The notes under the pieces: generated by a model
Databases searched by the model: none
Told to the model about the DNA's origin: nothing
What the model saw: only the letters and a program-made list of their open reading frames with translations
NCBI GenBank assembly: GCA_947623975.1
Contig: CANQHY010000005.1
Span: forward strand, 1-25,950
Reading direction: 5' to 3'
DNA from: an uncultured Bacilli bacterium
Lineage (GTDB): Bacteria; Bacillota_I; Bacilli_A; RF39; UBA660
DNA: 25,950 bases
Shown here: in pieces, positions 16,460 through 24,854 of the stretch
How the letters are laid out: each line of letters opens with the position of its first letter
How positions within the stretch are numbered: position 1 is the stretch's first letter
Position numbers and translations under genes: made by a program

Positions 16460-16939
16460 TTATACCCCCCTCATTTCCCATGGCCAAGTTTGTTCTTCCC
16501 AGCCAAATGGTGTATTGTTTAATGTCGGACTGTTAACCTCTATTGCACCATATTTGTTTTCGTAATCTGAAAGTAACTTATTATAAGTGTTCCTAAATGA
16601 TACAAACTGTCTCATCATTGTCATATCGTTTGGATATACATCTAAGTATAGATTTAAATCATGCATTGCAAATTGCATTTGATTAAGATTAAGTAGGGCT
16701 TCTTCTTTTTCATTTCTAGGTGTAAGTATTGCTGGTTGATAATTTTTGTATTGTTCATATAAGTTTCTAAACATATTTCCTTTAGTGTATCCTTCATAAG
16801 GACCAAATAAAGAATTAATTTGTGAATTGTTCATATTGGAATTTTGGTTAAAATTTGAATTATTGCTTGGATTATAACCTTGCATAGGTACATCTAAAAA
16901 TGTTTCATTAAATGTATCAAAATAATTATAGTTATTCAT
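16460..16939 (-). CDS. cotJB: Spore coat CotJB protein with CotJA-like N-terminal region
   Basis: The 159 residues are about 70 longer than a usual CotJB. The C-terminal part (about 75-159) is CotJB: LLNLNQMQFAMHDLNLYLD, then YPNDMTMMRQF, YENKYG and the final TWPWE. The preceding stretch GNMFRNLYEQYKNYQP (about 54-69) resembles the end of CotJA, which is usually a separate gene ahead of cotJB, and the first 45 residues are rich in Asn. I infer a CotJA-CotJB fusion, or a CotJB that gained a CotJA-like tail; no separate cotJA is present. GAGGAGGAGT lies directly before the ATG. It forms an operon with cotJC. A CATA-type -10 (16955-16963, minus) hints at a sporulation sigma factor but is weak. 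Confidence 0.82.
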   Translation of the reverse strand: MNNYNYFDTFNETFLDVPMQGYNPSNNSNFNQNSNMNNSQINSLFGPYEGYTKGNMFRNLYEQYKNYQPAILTPRNEKEEALLNLNQMQFAMHDLNLYLDVYPNDMTMMRQFVSFRNTYNKLLSDYENKYGAIEVNSPTLNNTPFGWEEQTWPWEMRGV

Positions 16940-17058
16940 AACTCCTCCTCATTCTAATTTATGTGTTAATGTACTATGTGAATGGGTTAATGTCTAATTA
17001 CAAATACAAATAATGAAAATAGCTATACACAAGTAGAATTGGTTAAAGAAATTTAGAC

Positions 17059-17160
17059 AAAAAAAAGAAGCACCTCCCCCTGAGAAGATGCTTCACAAAA
17101 GAATAAAAAGGGGTTGGCTAGTGTGATACTAGCGACCAATTCGCCAATTTCGAATTGGTG
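17059..17160 (-). ncRNA. Candidate small RNA, about 100 nt
   Basis: A self-contained transcription unit on the minus strand between cotJB and recG. Behind a consensus promoter come three hairpins: a perfect 9-bp stem at the 5' end (17151-17159 with 17135-17143), a 6-bp stem (17128-17133 with 17117-17122), and a 9-bp terminator stem (17086-17094 with 17067-17075) followed by eight T. Between the second and third is an unpaired CCAACCCCTTTTT (about 17105-17117). C-rich single-stranded motifs in Firmicutes small RNAs often target Shine-Dalgarno sequences. It has no coding potential of note and I match it to no known family. It could instead be a terminated leader of cotJB. Confidence 0.65.
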
Positions 17161-17166
17161 ATTTCT

Positions 17167-17195
17167 ATAATAAGCGAATAGGCAAATTTTGTCAA
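17167..17195 (-). promoter_or_regulatory. Promoter of the candidate small RNA
   Basis: On the minus strand, TTGACA (17190-17195), exactly 17 nt, then TATTAT (17167-17172). This is among the best sigma-A-type promoters in the window. Confidence 0.8.
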
Positions 17196-17255
17196 GGAAA
17201 AAATTTAAATAATTTTTTTTAAGTATAATTTTTCCTTTATAAATATAGCTACTTG

Positions 17256-17264
17256 TGTTATAAT
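17256..17264 (+). promoter_or_regulatory. recG promoter, extended -10
   Basis: TGT and a perfect TATAAT (17259-17264) with a TTTATA-like -35 17 nt upstream; transcription would start near 17271, at the GAGGAAGTGAGAG ribosome binding region. Confidence 0.6.
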
Positions 17265-17284
17265 ACACACGAGGAAGTGAGAGT

Positions 17285-19279
17285 ATGGATAAATTATCTA
17301 AGGTCAAAGGAATTGGTCCTAAAACGGAACTGTTGTTAAACAAAGTAGGAATAATGACTATAGATGATTTAGTTACTCACTATCCCTTTAGATATGATGT
17401 TTTAAGAAGGACAGATTTAAGGAATGTTACAGATAAGGAACAGAAAATTGTAATAGATGGAAAAGTGGAAAGCCTTCCCTTAGTTATAAGATTTAGAGGT
17501 GGAACTAATAAGCTTAATTTCAGATTATCAACAGTTTATGGAATAGTAGGAATATCTATTTTTGGTAGAGCTTTTTTGAAACAGAGTTTACCTATAGGTG
17601 AAAAAATAATAGTAATAGGTAAATATGACTCTTCAAAAAACATTATCAATGCTTCAGATATAAAATTTGGAGTTTTGACTAATCAGGAAAAAATAGAGTC
17701 TGTTTACCATACAACGACAGGATTATCACAAAAAGTATTATCTGCCGCAATTAACAATGCACTACTTATATATGGAAATGAAATTAATGATAGTATTCCC
17801 AAATATTTAATTGAAAAATATAATTTTTTAAATAAAAAAACGGCTCTTAATATAGTTCACAATCCACCTAATTATGATAAATTAAAAGAAGCTAGTATAA
17901 GACTAAAATACGAAGAATTATTTGAATTCATGTTTAAGATTAATTATTTAAGAGCATCAAATAACAAAAACAACGTGGGAATAGAAAGAAAGACCGAACA
18001 AAATATAGATGAATTTATAAAGAAATTACCATTTGAACTTACAAAAGATCAAAAAGAAGCTTTGGATGAAATAATTGGAGATTTAAAAAGTAGTAAAAGA
18101 ATGAATAGGTTATTGCAAGGTGATGTTGGAAGTGGCAAAACTATAGTTGCCGTATTAGCTATGTATTATAATTATCTATGTGGTTATCAGAGTGCTTTAA
18201 TGGCTCCTACTGAAATTCTTGCTGTTCAGCATTATAACAATATTAGAGAGTTGTTAAAAGAAGGAAAAGTAAACGTTGAACTTTTAACTGGTTCAATCAG
18301 CAAAAAAGATAAACAAGAAATATACAATGGATTAAAAAATAATTCTATAGATATTATTATAGGAACACATGCTTTGATTCAAGAGGATGTTGAATATAAT
18401 AATTTGGGATTAGTAGTAACTGATGAACAACATCGTTTTGGTGTTAATCAAAGATCAAATTTAAAAAATAAAGGTATTAAACCAGATGTGTTGTACATGA
18501 GTGCAACACCAATACCAAGAACGTATGCTTTAACAATTTATGGTGATATGGATGTTTCAATAATAAAAGAAATGCCAAAAGGAAGAAAGCCTGTTACAAC
18601 AAAAGTGTTTAATTCAAAAGAAATGAATTCTGTTTATAATCTTATGCGAGAAGAATTGAATAATAATCATCAAGTTTATGTAATTGCACCCTTAATAGAA
18701 GAAAATGAAGATCTCGATTTAACTAATGTTTATACTTTAAGAGATAAAATGAATTTGATTTTTGGTAATAAGTATAACATTGATATCGTTCATGGCAAAA
18801 TGAAGGCTAAAGAAAAAGATTTAATTATGGCAGAATTCAAGCAGAATAGAGTTAATATACTTATAAGTACGACTGTAATAGAGGTTGGTGTCGATGTTCC
18901 AAATGCTACGATGATGGTTATTTTTGATGCTAATAGATTTGGTCTTTCTACATTACATCAGTTAAGAGGTAGAGTTGGAAGAAACAGTTTGGATTCGAAA
19001 TGTTTATTAGTCAGTGATTCTGATACTAAAAGACTTGAAATAATGGAAAATGTAAACGATGGTTTTGTAATTAGTGAAGAAGATTTTAAGCTGCGAGGTT
19101 CGGGAGATTTATTTGGTACTAAGCAAAGTGGAGACATGACTTTTAAAATGGCTAATTTAAGAAGCGATTATAAAATATTAGTACAGGCTAAGAATGATTC
19201 TGAGGCGTATTTAAGAAATGAAGAATATGATAAAGAAGAGTTGAAAAAACGTTTAATAACATCAATAGAGTCTGATTGA
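17285..19279 (+). CDS. recG: ATP-dependent DNA helicase RecG
   Basis: Branch-migration helicase that remodels stalled forks and recombination intermediates. The 664 residues (Bacillus RecG is about 680) contain the N-terminal wedge/OB region (KVKGIGPKTELLLNKVGI at the start), helicase motifs GDVGSGKTIVA (I), MAPTEILAVQHY (Ia), DEQHRFGV (II), SATPIPRTYALTI (III), the C-terminal lobe with TTVIEVGVDVPNA and QLRGRVGRN (VI), and the RecG tail with FKLRGSGDLFGTKQSG. All motifs are intact and the length is normal. ATG 17285 is preceded by a GAGG-rich site. It is a single-gene unit between its own promoter and a strong terminator, and its neighbours do not suggest a special role. Confidence 0.97.
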   Translation: MDKLSKVKGIGPKTELLLNKVGIMTIDDLVTHYPFRYDVLRRTDLRNVTDKEQKIVIDGKVESLPLVIRFRGGTNKLNFRLSTVYGIVGISIFGRAFLKQSLPIGEKIIVIGKYDSSKNIINASDIKFGVLTNQEKIESVYHTTTGLSQKVLSAAINNALLIYGNEINDSIPKYLIEKYNFLNKKTALNIVHNPPNYDKLKEASIRLKYEELFEFMFKINYLRASNNKNNVGIERKTEQNIDEFIKKLPFELTKDQKEALDEIIGDLKSSKRMNRLLQGDVGSGKTIVAVLAMYYNYLCGYQSALMAPTEILAVQHYNNIRELLKEGKVNVELLTGSISKKDKQEIYNGLKNNSIDIIIGTHALIQEDVEYNNLGLVVTDEQHRFGVNQRSNLKNKGIKPDVLYMSATPIPRTYALTIYGDMDVSIIKEMPKGRKPVTTKVFNSKEMNSVYNLMREELNNNHQVYVIAPLIEENEDLDLTNVYTLRDKMNLIFGNKYNIDIVHGKMKAKEKDLIMAEFKQNRVNILISTTVIEVGVDVPNATMMVIFDANRFGLSTLHQLRGRVGRNSLDSKCLLVSDSDTKRLEIMENVNDGFVISEEDFKLRGSGDLFGTKQSGDMTFKMANLRSDYKILVQAKNDSEAYLRNEEYDKEELKKRLITSIESD

Positions 19280-19324
19280 TGTATTTATAATTAAAAAAAT
19301 GATAATGTTAATTATTTTTGTTGG

Positions 19325-19349
19325 GAAAGAGAAATCTTTCTTTTTTTTT
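19325..19349 (+). terminator. recG terminator
   Basis: GAAAGA and TCTTTC close a GAAA tetraloop, followed by nine T. Confidence 0.85.
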
Positions 19350-19413
19350 GAGTTATTTCCGTTAATTACAAAATTGTAACTGATTAAGTCACTTTAGAGT
19401 CACAATGGTTTTG

Positions 19414-19419
19414 TATAAT
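19414..19419 (+). promoter_or_regulatory. Probable promoter -10 of the unknown protein-ABC module
   Basis: A perfect TATAAT lies after the recG terminator and about 50 nt ahead of the first gene of the module. The -35 is unclear. Confidence 0.45.
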
Positions 19420-19471
19420 TAAGGCCATAAAGAAAGGAAGCCATAGGTTTTATGGTTAGAGGTTGTTAATA

Positions 19472-20386
19472 ATGAAAAGAGAAGAAGAAAAAAGTAAAAA
19501 GAAAAAGAATATTATATTGATAATTGCATTTTTCATTGTCACTGTTGGAATTTTTGGTATTCCTAAACTTATTGCGTCTTTCAATGATTCAGAAGATGAA
19601 AGTGATTTTGAAGGATTATCTACTAATCATTTATATCGAAGAGAAGCCATAAAAAAAGAGGATGGTTGGTATTATTTTATAGAAAATATGGAATATGAAC
19701 TGATTGCTACGAAAGAGATTGTTAATGATTACTATCTTAATGGATGTAATCTTAAATATGAAACTTTAGATTACGTTTATGGAACGATTAGAGATATTGA
19801 TGGTACTCTTTTATATACTACACCAATTGTACCTCCTTCATTAGTTTCATCTTCTCGTTCTGTGGATGGAACAAAGACTGAAAGAGAAGAAGCAAGAGAA
19901 ATAAACGACTTATTTGATAGACATTTATTTGATAAAAGGAAGATAACAGAAAATGATTTAAGTGAAATAGAATTTAAAAACTTTAAAAGAGAAGAGGTAG
20001 TTACCCTTTGGAATATGGTACAAGATGATAAATATATAAAAGATTCAGAATGGGGGCCATATTATCATCTTAATGTATGTAATTTTAAAAAGGAAAACAA
20101 AGATAAAAATTATTGGCAAGTAGGGGTATTATCAGATTATGGTTTTCCAAGAGAAGTAGTAATTGATTATGTAGATGAAAATGGCAAATATTTATCTGAT
20201 AAAGTAGCAAATAATGAAGCAACGGAAGAGGAAAAGAAAATTTATAATAATATTCAAGAGATGGGAAATTATATTGTAGATAATGTGACATTTAACATAA
20301 AGGATAAATATAAAGATTTGGCAAATGATGATTTTTATGCTCCACTATTTAGTATTTTAGAAAATTTAGAGAGCGTTAAAGAATAA
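19472..20386 (+). CDS. Membrane-anchored protein of unknown function
   Basis: I do not recognise a family. The 304 residues begin with a very basic stretch (KREEEKSKKKKN), then one transmembrane helix (about 15-33), then a soluble, probably extracellular domain of about 260 residues that is acidic and rich in Tyr and Asp; it has two cysteines (in NGCNLKY and NVCNF), which might pair outside the cell. The start at ATG 19472 is preferred over TTG 19463 because TAGAGG at 19457-19462 is 9 nt upstream. It lies 11 nt before two NBD-permease fusion genes, so it is likely an accessory or substrate-handling protein of that ABC system; this rests only on position. Confidence 0.65.
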   Translation: MKREEEKSKKKKNIILIIAFFIVTVGIFGIPKLIASFNDSEDESDFEGLSTNHLYRREAIKKEDGWYYFIENMEYELIATKEIVNDYYLNGCNLKYETLDYVYGTIRDIDGTLLYTTPIVPPSLVSSSRSVDGTKTEREEAREINDLFDRHLFDKRKITENDLSEIEFKNFKREEVVTLWNMVQDDKYIKDSEWGPYYHLNVCNFKKENKDKNYWQVGVLSDYGFPREVVIDYVDENGKYLSDKVANNEATEEEKKIYNNIQEMGNYIVDNVTFNIKDKYKDLANDDFYAPLFSILENLESVKE

Positions 20387-20397
20387 AAGAGGTTGTT

Positions 20398-22329
20398 ATG
20401 ATACAGTGCAAGAACATTTCTAAAACATATGATAAATATCCGATATTTAAAAACTTTTCTTATCACTTTGAACAAACGGGATTATATGCTCTATATGGAC
20501 CGAGTGGTAGTGGAAAGACAACACTATTTAATATCTTACTTGGTATTACTCCTTTTGAAGGAACAATAATTTATGGCGATAGAGAATATCAAAATAAAAT
20601 TAATTTTGATGATGTTCAAAAAAAAATTGCCTATATTTCTCAAGATAATTATTTTATAGATTATCTTACTATGGAAGAAAATCTTTTACTAGAATCAAAT
20701 AAGGATTCAAAGGAAATTTTAAAAATAGTTAAATTATTAAATTTGGCTAGTTTACTTTCTAAATATCCTTATCAATTATCAGGAGGGGAAAAACAAAGGT
20801 TTGCTATCGCCGGTAATTTATTAAAAGACAAAAAAATATTTTTCTTCGATGAGCCAACATCAAGTCTTGATAAAGATAATAAAATAAAGATATTTGAGAT
20901 TCTAAAAAAATTAAAAGAATCTGTATTGGTAATTTGTGCAACACATGATGAGATAGTTTTTGAATATGCCGACAATGTAATTGATTTTAATAATTTAGAT
21001 AGTTATAAAATAGAAAAAGAAAATAAAACTAGTTTTGAAGTTTCTTCTGATAGAAAGTTTTCCTATAGTTCTTGTGTAAAATTATTTAAAAGTTTTTGCA
21101 AACAAATTAAAAGAAACTCTAAAAAAATATCTTTTGTTTATATTGTTATTTTTTCACTAGCGCTTCTTTTGTGTTATGCCTGTACTGATTATGAAAATAA
21201 GTTGTTCACAAGTCTAGTTAATAGATATGATATGAATGCCTTAAGAATAGATTGTTCTGTTGATACAAAAGATTATTGCGAGAATTTACTTTCTAATTAT
21301 AAAACATCAGAGACAGTCTACCATTATCTTAGAAATATACCAGGGGGTAATGTTGAAATAGATGGACCAGCAAGTAATTTTGATTTTAGTTTAGATATTT
21401 TATCCCTTCCTACTAAAAAGGAAGATTTGATTGGTATAGAAAATGCTATTATGTATGGGACTTATTTTACTAATAAGAATCAAATTATATTAGGTCATGA
21501 TGTGGCAATAAAATTAGCCCAAAATTATAACATTGATTTAAGTGGATTAATTGGAAGAGAAGAGGAAATTAAATTACCTGATGGTATTGATACTTTTGAA
21601 ATTGTTGGTATATTAAAACCAATGGATAATAAAACGGAATTTTATTTTAAATCCATTTTAGGCCAATATGATTTTAATACTTACTATTACTTAAGCGGCA
21701 AATATTTAGAAAAATACAAGTGGGATGATGTATTAGGAGAACAAGAACAAAATAGTGGCACACGTGCAACTTCCTTAACTATATTTTTTAAAGATAAATA
21801 TAATTTTCTAAAATTTTATCGTGATTATAAGGATAAAACTCTAAGCGATGATGGTATAAGGGTTCAAAATCCAACTAACTATTTTTTAGAATATAGTAAT
21901 ATGAATTTTTATATTCAAACTATTTCTTTTTACTTAAGCATAACATTTTTAGTATTAGCTATGATATTTTATTTTCAAATTCATAAAACACAAAATACTT
22001 ATACCGAACATTACTATTGTGTCTACCAATATTACGGTTATAATCATAAAGAGATTAAATATGCAAGTATTATGTATTTTGTAGCCTATATCTTATTCCT
22101 GTTATGTGTTTCTATCGTATCTTCAAGTTTAGTAGCATTTATAATAAACAGCATTGTTACTAATTTAAATATATTCCCATTCCCGTTATTTGAAATAGAA
22201 GGAAAGTGGATATTATTGTTAGCAGTAATACTTTCCTTAATTGCGGTAGTAGAAGGAATTTATTTAAATTATTCAAGGAAAAAAGATGGATGGTATCAAA
22301 TGTTGAGAGAAAAAAGTGATCTATTATGA
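20398..22329 (+). CDS. ABC transporter, ATPase-permease fusion (MacB/FtsX-like), subunit 1
   Basis: A 643-residue protein with the ATPase first: Walker A GPSGSGKTTL (about 35-44), signature LSGGEKQRFAIAG, Walker B FFFDEPTSSLD and switch His in CATHD. Then a membrane part: one helix at about 240-262, a large extracellular domain to about 505 containing GHDVA and FEIVGILKP as in MacB periplasmic-core domains, and three more helices (about 510-530, 555-588, 600-622). Four helices with a big loop after the first is the MacB/FtsX-like (type VII) plan, which works by mechanical action rather than a transport channel. The stop overlaps the next start by 4 nt (ATGA). AGAGG stands 5 nt before the ATG. 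It may act in peptide resistance, lipoprotein handling or cell-wall enzyme control. Confidence 0.85.
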   Translation: MIQCKNISKTYDKYPIFKNFSYHFEQTGLYALYGPSGSGKTTLFNILLGITPFEGTIIYGDREYQNKINFDDVQKKIAYISQDNYFIDYLTMEENLLLESNKDSKEILKIVKLLNLASLLSKYPYQLSGGEKQRFAIAGNLLKDKKIFFFDEPTSSLDKDNKIKIFEILKKLKESVLVICATHDEIVFEYADNVIDFNNLDSYKIEKENKTSFEVSSDRKFSYSSCVKLFKSFCKQIKRNSKKISFVYIVIFSLALLLCYACTDYENKLFTSLVNRYDMNALRIDCSVDTKDYCENLLSNYKTSETVYHYLRNIPGGNVEIDGPASNFDFSLDILSLPTKKEDLIGIENAIMYGTYFTNKNQIILGHDVAIKLAQNYNIDLSGLIGREEEIKLPDGIDTFEIVGILKPMDNKTEFYFKSILGQYDFNTYYYLSGKYLEKYKWDDVLGEQEQNSGTRATSLTIFFKDKYNFLKFYRDYKDKTLSDDGIRVQNPTNYFLEYSNMNFYIQTISFYLSITFLVLAMIFYFQIHKTQNTYTEHYYCVYQYYGYNHKEIKYASIMYFVAYILFLLCVSIVSSSLVAFIINSIVTNLNIFPFPLFEIEGKWILLLAVILSLIAVVEGIYLNYSRKKDGWYQMLREKSDLL

Positions 22330-24143
22330 TAAGATTAGAAAACATTACTAAAAGATATAATTCTATTGTTTTAGATAATATTAATATTACTTTAGAAGAG
22401 GGAATTATTTACTTATTAAAAGGAATAAGTGGTAGTGGAAAGACAACTTTATTTAATATTTTAGCAGGTCTTGATAGTGATTATGAGGGAAAATATTTGT
22501 GGAATGACAAAGATGTTAACACGATGAGTACAAAAGAACAAATAGAGACAGTAAATCAAATTTCTTATGTCTTTCAAAAAAGTTATCTTTTTAAAGATCT
22601 AACTATTTTAGAAAATCTCCTGTTTATTAAAGATGATTTAAAAGCCATTAAAAGATATGCTGAACAATTTCAAGTATCATATTTGCTTTTTAAAAAACCA
22701 GAACAAATATCTGGTGGAGAAAAACAAAGAATTGCTCTTATTAGAGCCCTTCTTTTGGATAGTAAAATAATTTTATTAGATGAACCAACATCAAGTCTCG
22801 ATTCTAAAAACTCGGAAATATTTGTTAAATTTTTAAGTAAGATTTCTAAAGAAGGTAAGATTATACTAATAGCAACTCACAAAAACATTTATGATTTTCT
22901 AGCAGATTATATTATTTTTATTGATTATGGAAAGATAAGTATTCAAAAAAAGAAAACTTTAGAAAGTGTTAAAACTAATAATCAAAAAGCTTACTTTCTT
23001 AATTCTAAAACAGTGGAAAAAACTTGGAGACGTGATATTAACTTTGCTTTGAAAAGGAAAAAGAAAAGAGTAGTTTTAGGTTTATTTACAACTATTTTAT
23101 TCTTTCTTCTAATCTGTGGTATTTCTCTTTTTATAAATTTCAAAAGAGAATATGTTAAATGGCAATCTAGTACTTATCCCGTACAGGTTATAAATATTAA
23201 TACAAATAAAAAAGATGAATATAAAGATTTGATTGAAAAAGAATATGAAAACTACAAAATAGAAAGTGATAATTTTACAGGTTATATTTTACCAGATGAA
23301 GAGGATAGTATTTTAAAAAATAGCAATATCTTAGAATATGGAAGATATCCAAAAGAAAAAAATGAAATAATTGTAAACGAAGAATTTATTAATGTTAATT
23401 ATCCTAATATGGACTATAACGATGCTTTGGGTATGAAAATAACTATTGAAGATAACCAATTCTTAATAACAGGAATTATTCATAAAGGAGAATATGAAGG
23501 TTACTTAATATATCAAAATAATCCTTATTACAAAGAAATAGATAACTTGCTAAAAGATTATGTAACACCAGCAGTATTTATTCCTTATGAAAAAATGCAA
23601 GAGATAGGAACTAAAGCTCTAGAAATAGAGACAATGTGTGTAATTGATTTAGATACGGCAATCTCTCTTTATGTAAATAAAGAAGCTAGAGGTTTTCACG
23701 AATTTGATTATACACTACCATGGCGAGTATTTATTCACGATAGTATGTCTTCTTTGGATTACTACTTATTATATATAGCTATTATATTAGTATTTGCCAC
23801 TATTTTTATCTTTATCTTCGTAGTAAATAAGATAACTTTAGAATTATCTTATCGAAAAAGAGAATTTGGCTATCTTCAATTATTTAGAGTAAAGAAAAAA
23901 AGAATACTAAATATCTATTTAATCGATTATTTACTCGAAATATTTATATCTTTAATAGTAGCTGTTATCTTATATAATATAGGATGTTTAATTCTATTAT
24001 TAAGTTGTAATCTAAATTTCTTTATGCCAATTTATATTTGGATTATTATTATATTGGCAATATCAGTATATTTCTATTATTTGGTAAAGACTCCGCTTAA
24101 TAAGTATTTAAAGAAAGACATATTAAATCTTATTTGTAACTAA
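22326..24143 (+). CDS. ABC transporter, ATPase-permease fusion (MacB/FtsX-like), subunit 2
   Basis: A 605-residue paralogue of the preceding protein with the same order: Walker A GISGSGKTTL (about 35-44), signature ISGGEKQRIALIRAL, Walker B ILLDEPTSSLD, ATHKN, then helix 1 (about 240-265), an extracellular domain with KNEIIVNEEF and FLITGIIHKGEYEG, and three C-terminal helices (about 475-500, 530-560, 565-588). Both ATP sites look intact, unlike the exporter at 9939-13500. Translational coupling by a 4-nt overlap and the shared architecture suggest an obligate heterodimer with subunit 1. No obvious terminator follows, but the next element has its own promoter. The substrate or client is unknown; the anchored protein encoded first in the module is a candidate partner. 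Confidence 0.85.
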   Translation: MIRLENITKRYNSIVLDNINITLEEGIIYLLKGISGSGKTTLFNILAGLDSDYEGKYLWNDKDVNTMSTKEQIETVNQISYVFQKSYLFKDLTILENLLFIKDDLKAIKRYAEQFQVSYLLFKKPEQISGGEKQRIALIRALLLDSKIILLDEPTSSLDSKNSEIFVKFLSKISKEGKIILIATHKNIYDFLADYIIFIDYGKISIQKKKTLESVKTNNQKAYFLNSKTVEKTWRRDINFALKRKKKRVVLGLFTTILFFLLICGISLFINFKREYVKWQSSTYPVQVININTNKKDEYKDLIEKEYENYKIESDNFTGYILPDEEDSILKNSNILEYGRYPKEKNEIIVNEEFINVNYPNMDYNDALGMKITIEDNQFLITGIIHKGEYEGYLIYQNNPYYKEIDNLLKDYVTPAVFIPYEKMQEIGTKALEIETMCVIDLDTAISLYVNKEARGFHEFDYTLPWRVFIHDSMSSLDYYLLYIAIILVFATIFIFIFVVNKITLELSYRKREFGYLQLFRVKKKRILNIYLIDYLLEIFISLIVAVILYNIGCLILLLSCNLNFFMPIYIWIIIILAISVYFYYLVKTPLNKYLKKDILNLICN

Positions 24144-24206
24144 ATTTTGATGTTTGCAATTGCTTTTATAAGGTAATTATTTAGTCTGTTTTTACGTTGA
24201 CATAAT

Positions 24207-24235
24207 TTGCAATTCTTTTTGTTATATGGTAAAAT
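24207..24235 (+). promoter_or_regulatory. Promoter of the OLE-type RNA
   Basis: TTGCAA (24207-24212), 17-nt spacer, extended -10 TGG-TAAAAT (24227-24235). The expected start at 24241-24242 coincides with the base of the terminal helix of the RNA. A TTGACA at 24197-24202 has no well-spaced -10. Confidence 0.65.
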
Positions 24236-24238
24236 GTT

Positions 24239-24809
24239 AGTCGAAATGGCGCATTATTCTAGTCAATACATTATTACGAAGATGAGGGTAAAATATCATC
24301 GAAGAGCATATCTATGAAACGTTTGGTGCTTGCTTTATACGCCCAGTATAGGGTGGGTGCTGAATTTGAAGAATTTATGGGCGATCGTAACGGCATACGG
24401 CAACCGTTCCATTTATTCGCGGAGACCTAATCTTGTAAAACAAAGTTTTTACGACTTAGGCTTGAACCTATCTTGTGGCTAAAGCTATGGATAGAGTAGC
24501 TTGGCTTGAGTGGTATTAGGGAATAGAGACAACCTATTTTAAGGTGTACATCTTATCCTAGGAATCGCTACTTGAAACTAATGTTGCAAAAGAGCATAAG
24601 TAATAGGAGGTATTGTTGGGGAAAACTTCTAGAGTGTAGATTATTGTGGGATTGCAGTGTGCTCTAAGTGGTAATCAAGTCGTAGCTAAGGTGACTGGCT
24701 ATTTGATTCTTTAAAAGGGAACTGCTACTCTGGTAACGGATAGTAGAATCAGGGGAAATCCAACTTGACCTAAAGGCACAAAGTTTACTACGATAATGCC
24801 ATTTCGATT
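24239..24809 (+). ncRNA. ole: OLE RNA (large ornate extremophilic-type non-coding RNA)
   Basis: About 570 nt with no usable reading frame and visibly higher G+C than the flanks. The ends pair: 24241-24250 with 24798-24807 and 24253-24257 with 24793-24797, a 15-bp helix broken only by a 2-nt bulge. Inside are several hairpins, for example 24389-24393/24404-24408, 24482-24487/24497-24502 and 24725-24729/24742-24746. A well-spaced promoter ends at its base, and 45 nt downstream starts a gene that I read as oapA, whose product binds OLE RNA at the membrane. OLE RNAs are about 600 nt and occur in Firmicutes, where they are linked to adaptation to stresses such as cold, short-chain alcohols and magnesium. 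I assign it by length, form and the oapA link; I did not match the published consensus base by base. The other large RNA of this size, ROOL, is not linked to this protein. Confidence 0.82.
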
Positions 24810-24854
24810 TATTCTTTAATTAGTAATGAAATTAAGGGGAATTAATTATAAATA

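Noticed and set aside
16955..16963. SigK/SigE-type promoter for cotJB-cotJC (CATAAATTA on the minus strand)
   Set aside because: The -10 fits CATAnnnTA, but no properly spaced -35 was found, so it is not listed as a feature.
17053..17343. 96-codon minus-strand open frame across the small RNA and the start of recG
   Set aside because: It overlaps the recG start and reads through promoter and hairpin sequences; the RNA features explain the region better.
24239..24809. tmRNA, RNase P RNA, group II intron or ROOL as the identity of the large RNA
   Set aside because: No tRNA-like ends, no recognisable RNase P core, no intron-encoded protein, and no domain V-type hairpin noticed; the adjacent OapA-like gene points specifically to OLE. 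ROOL is similar in size but not linked to oapA.
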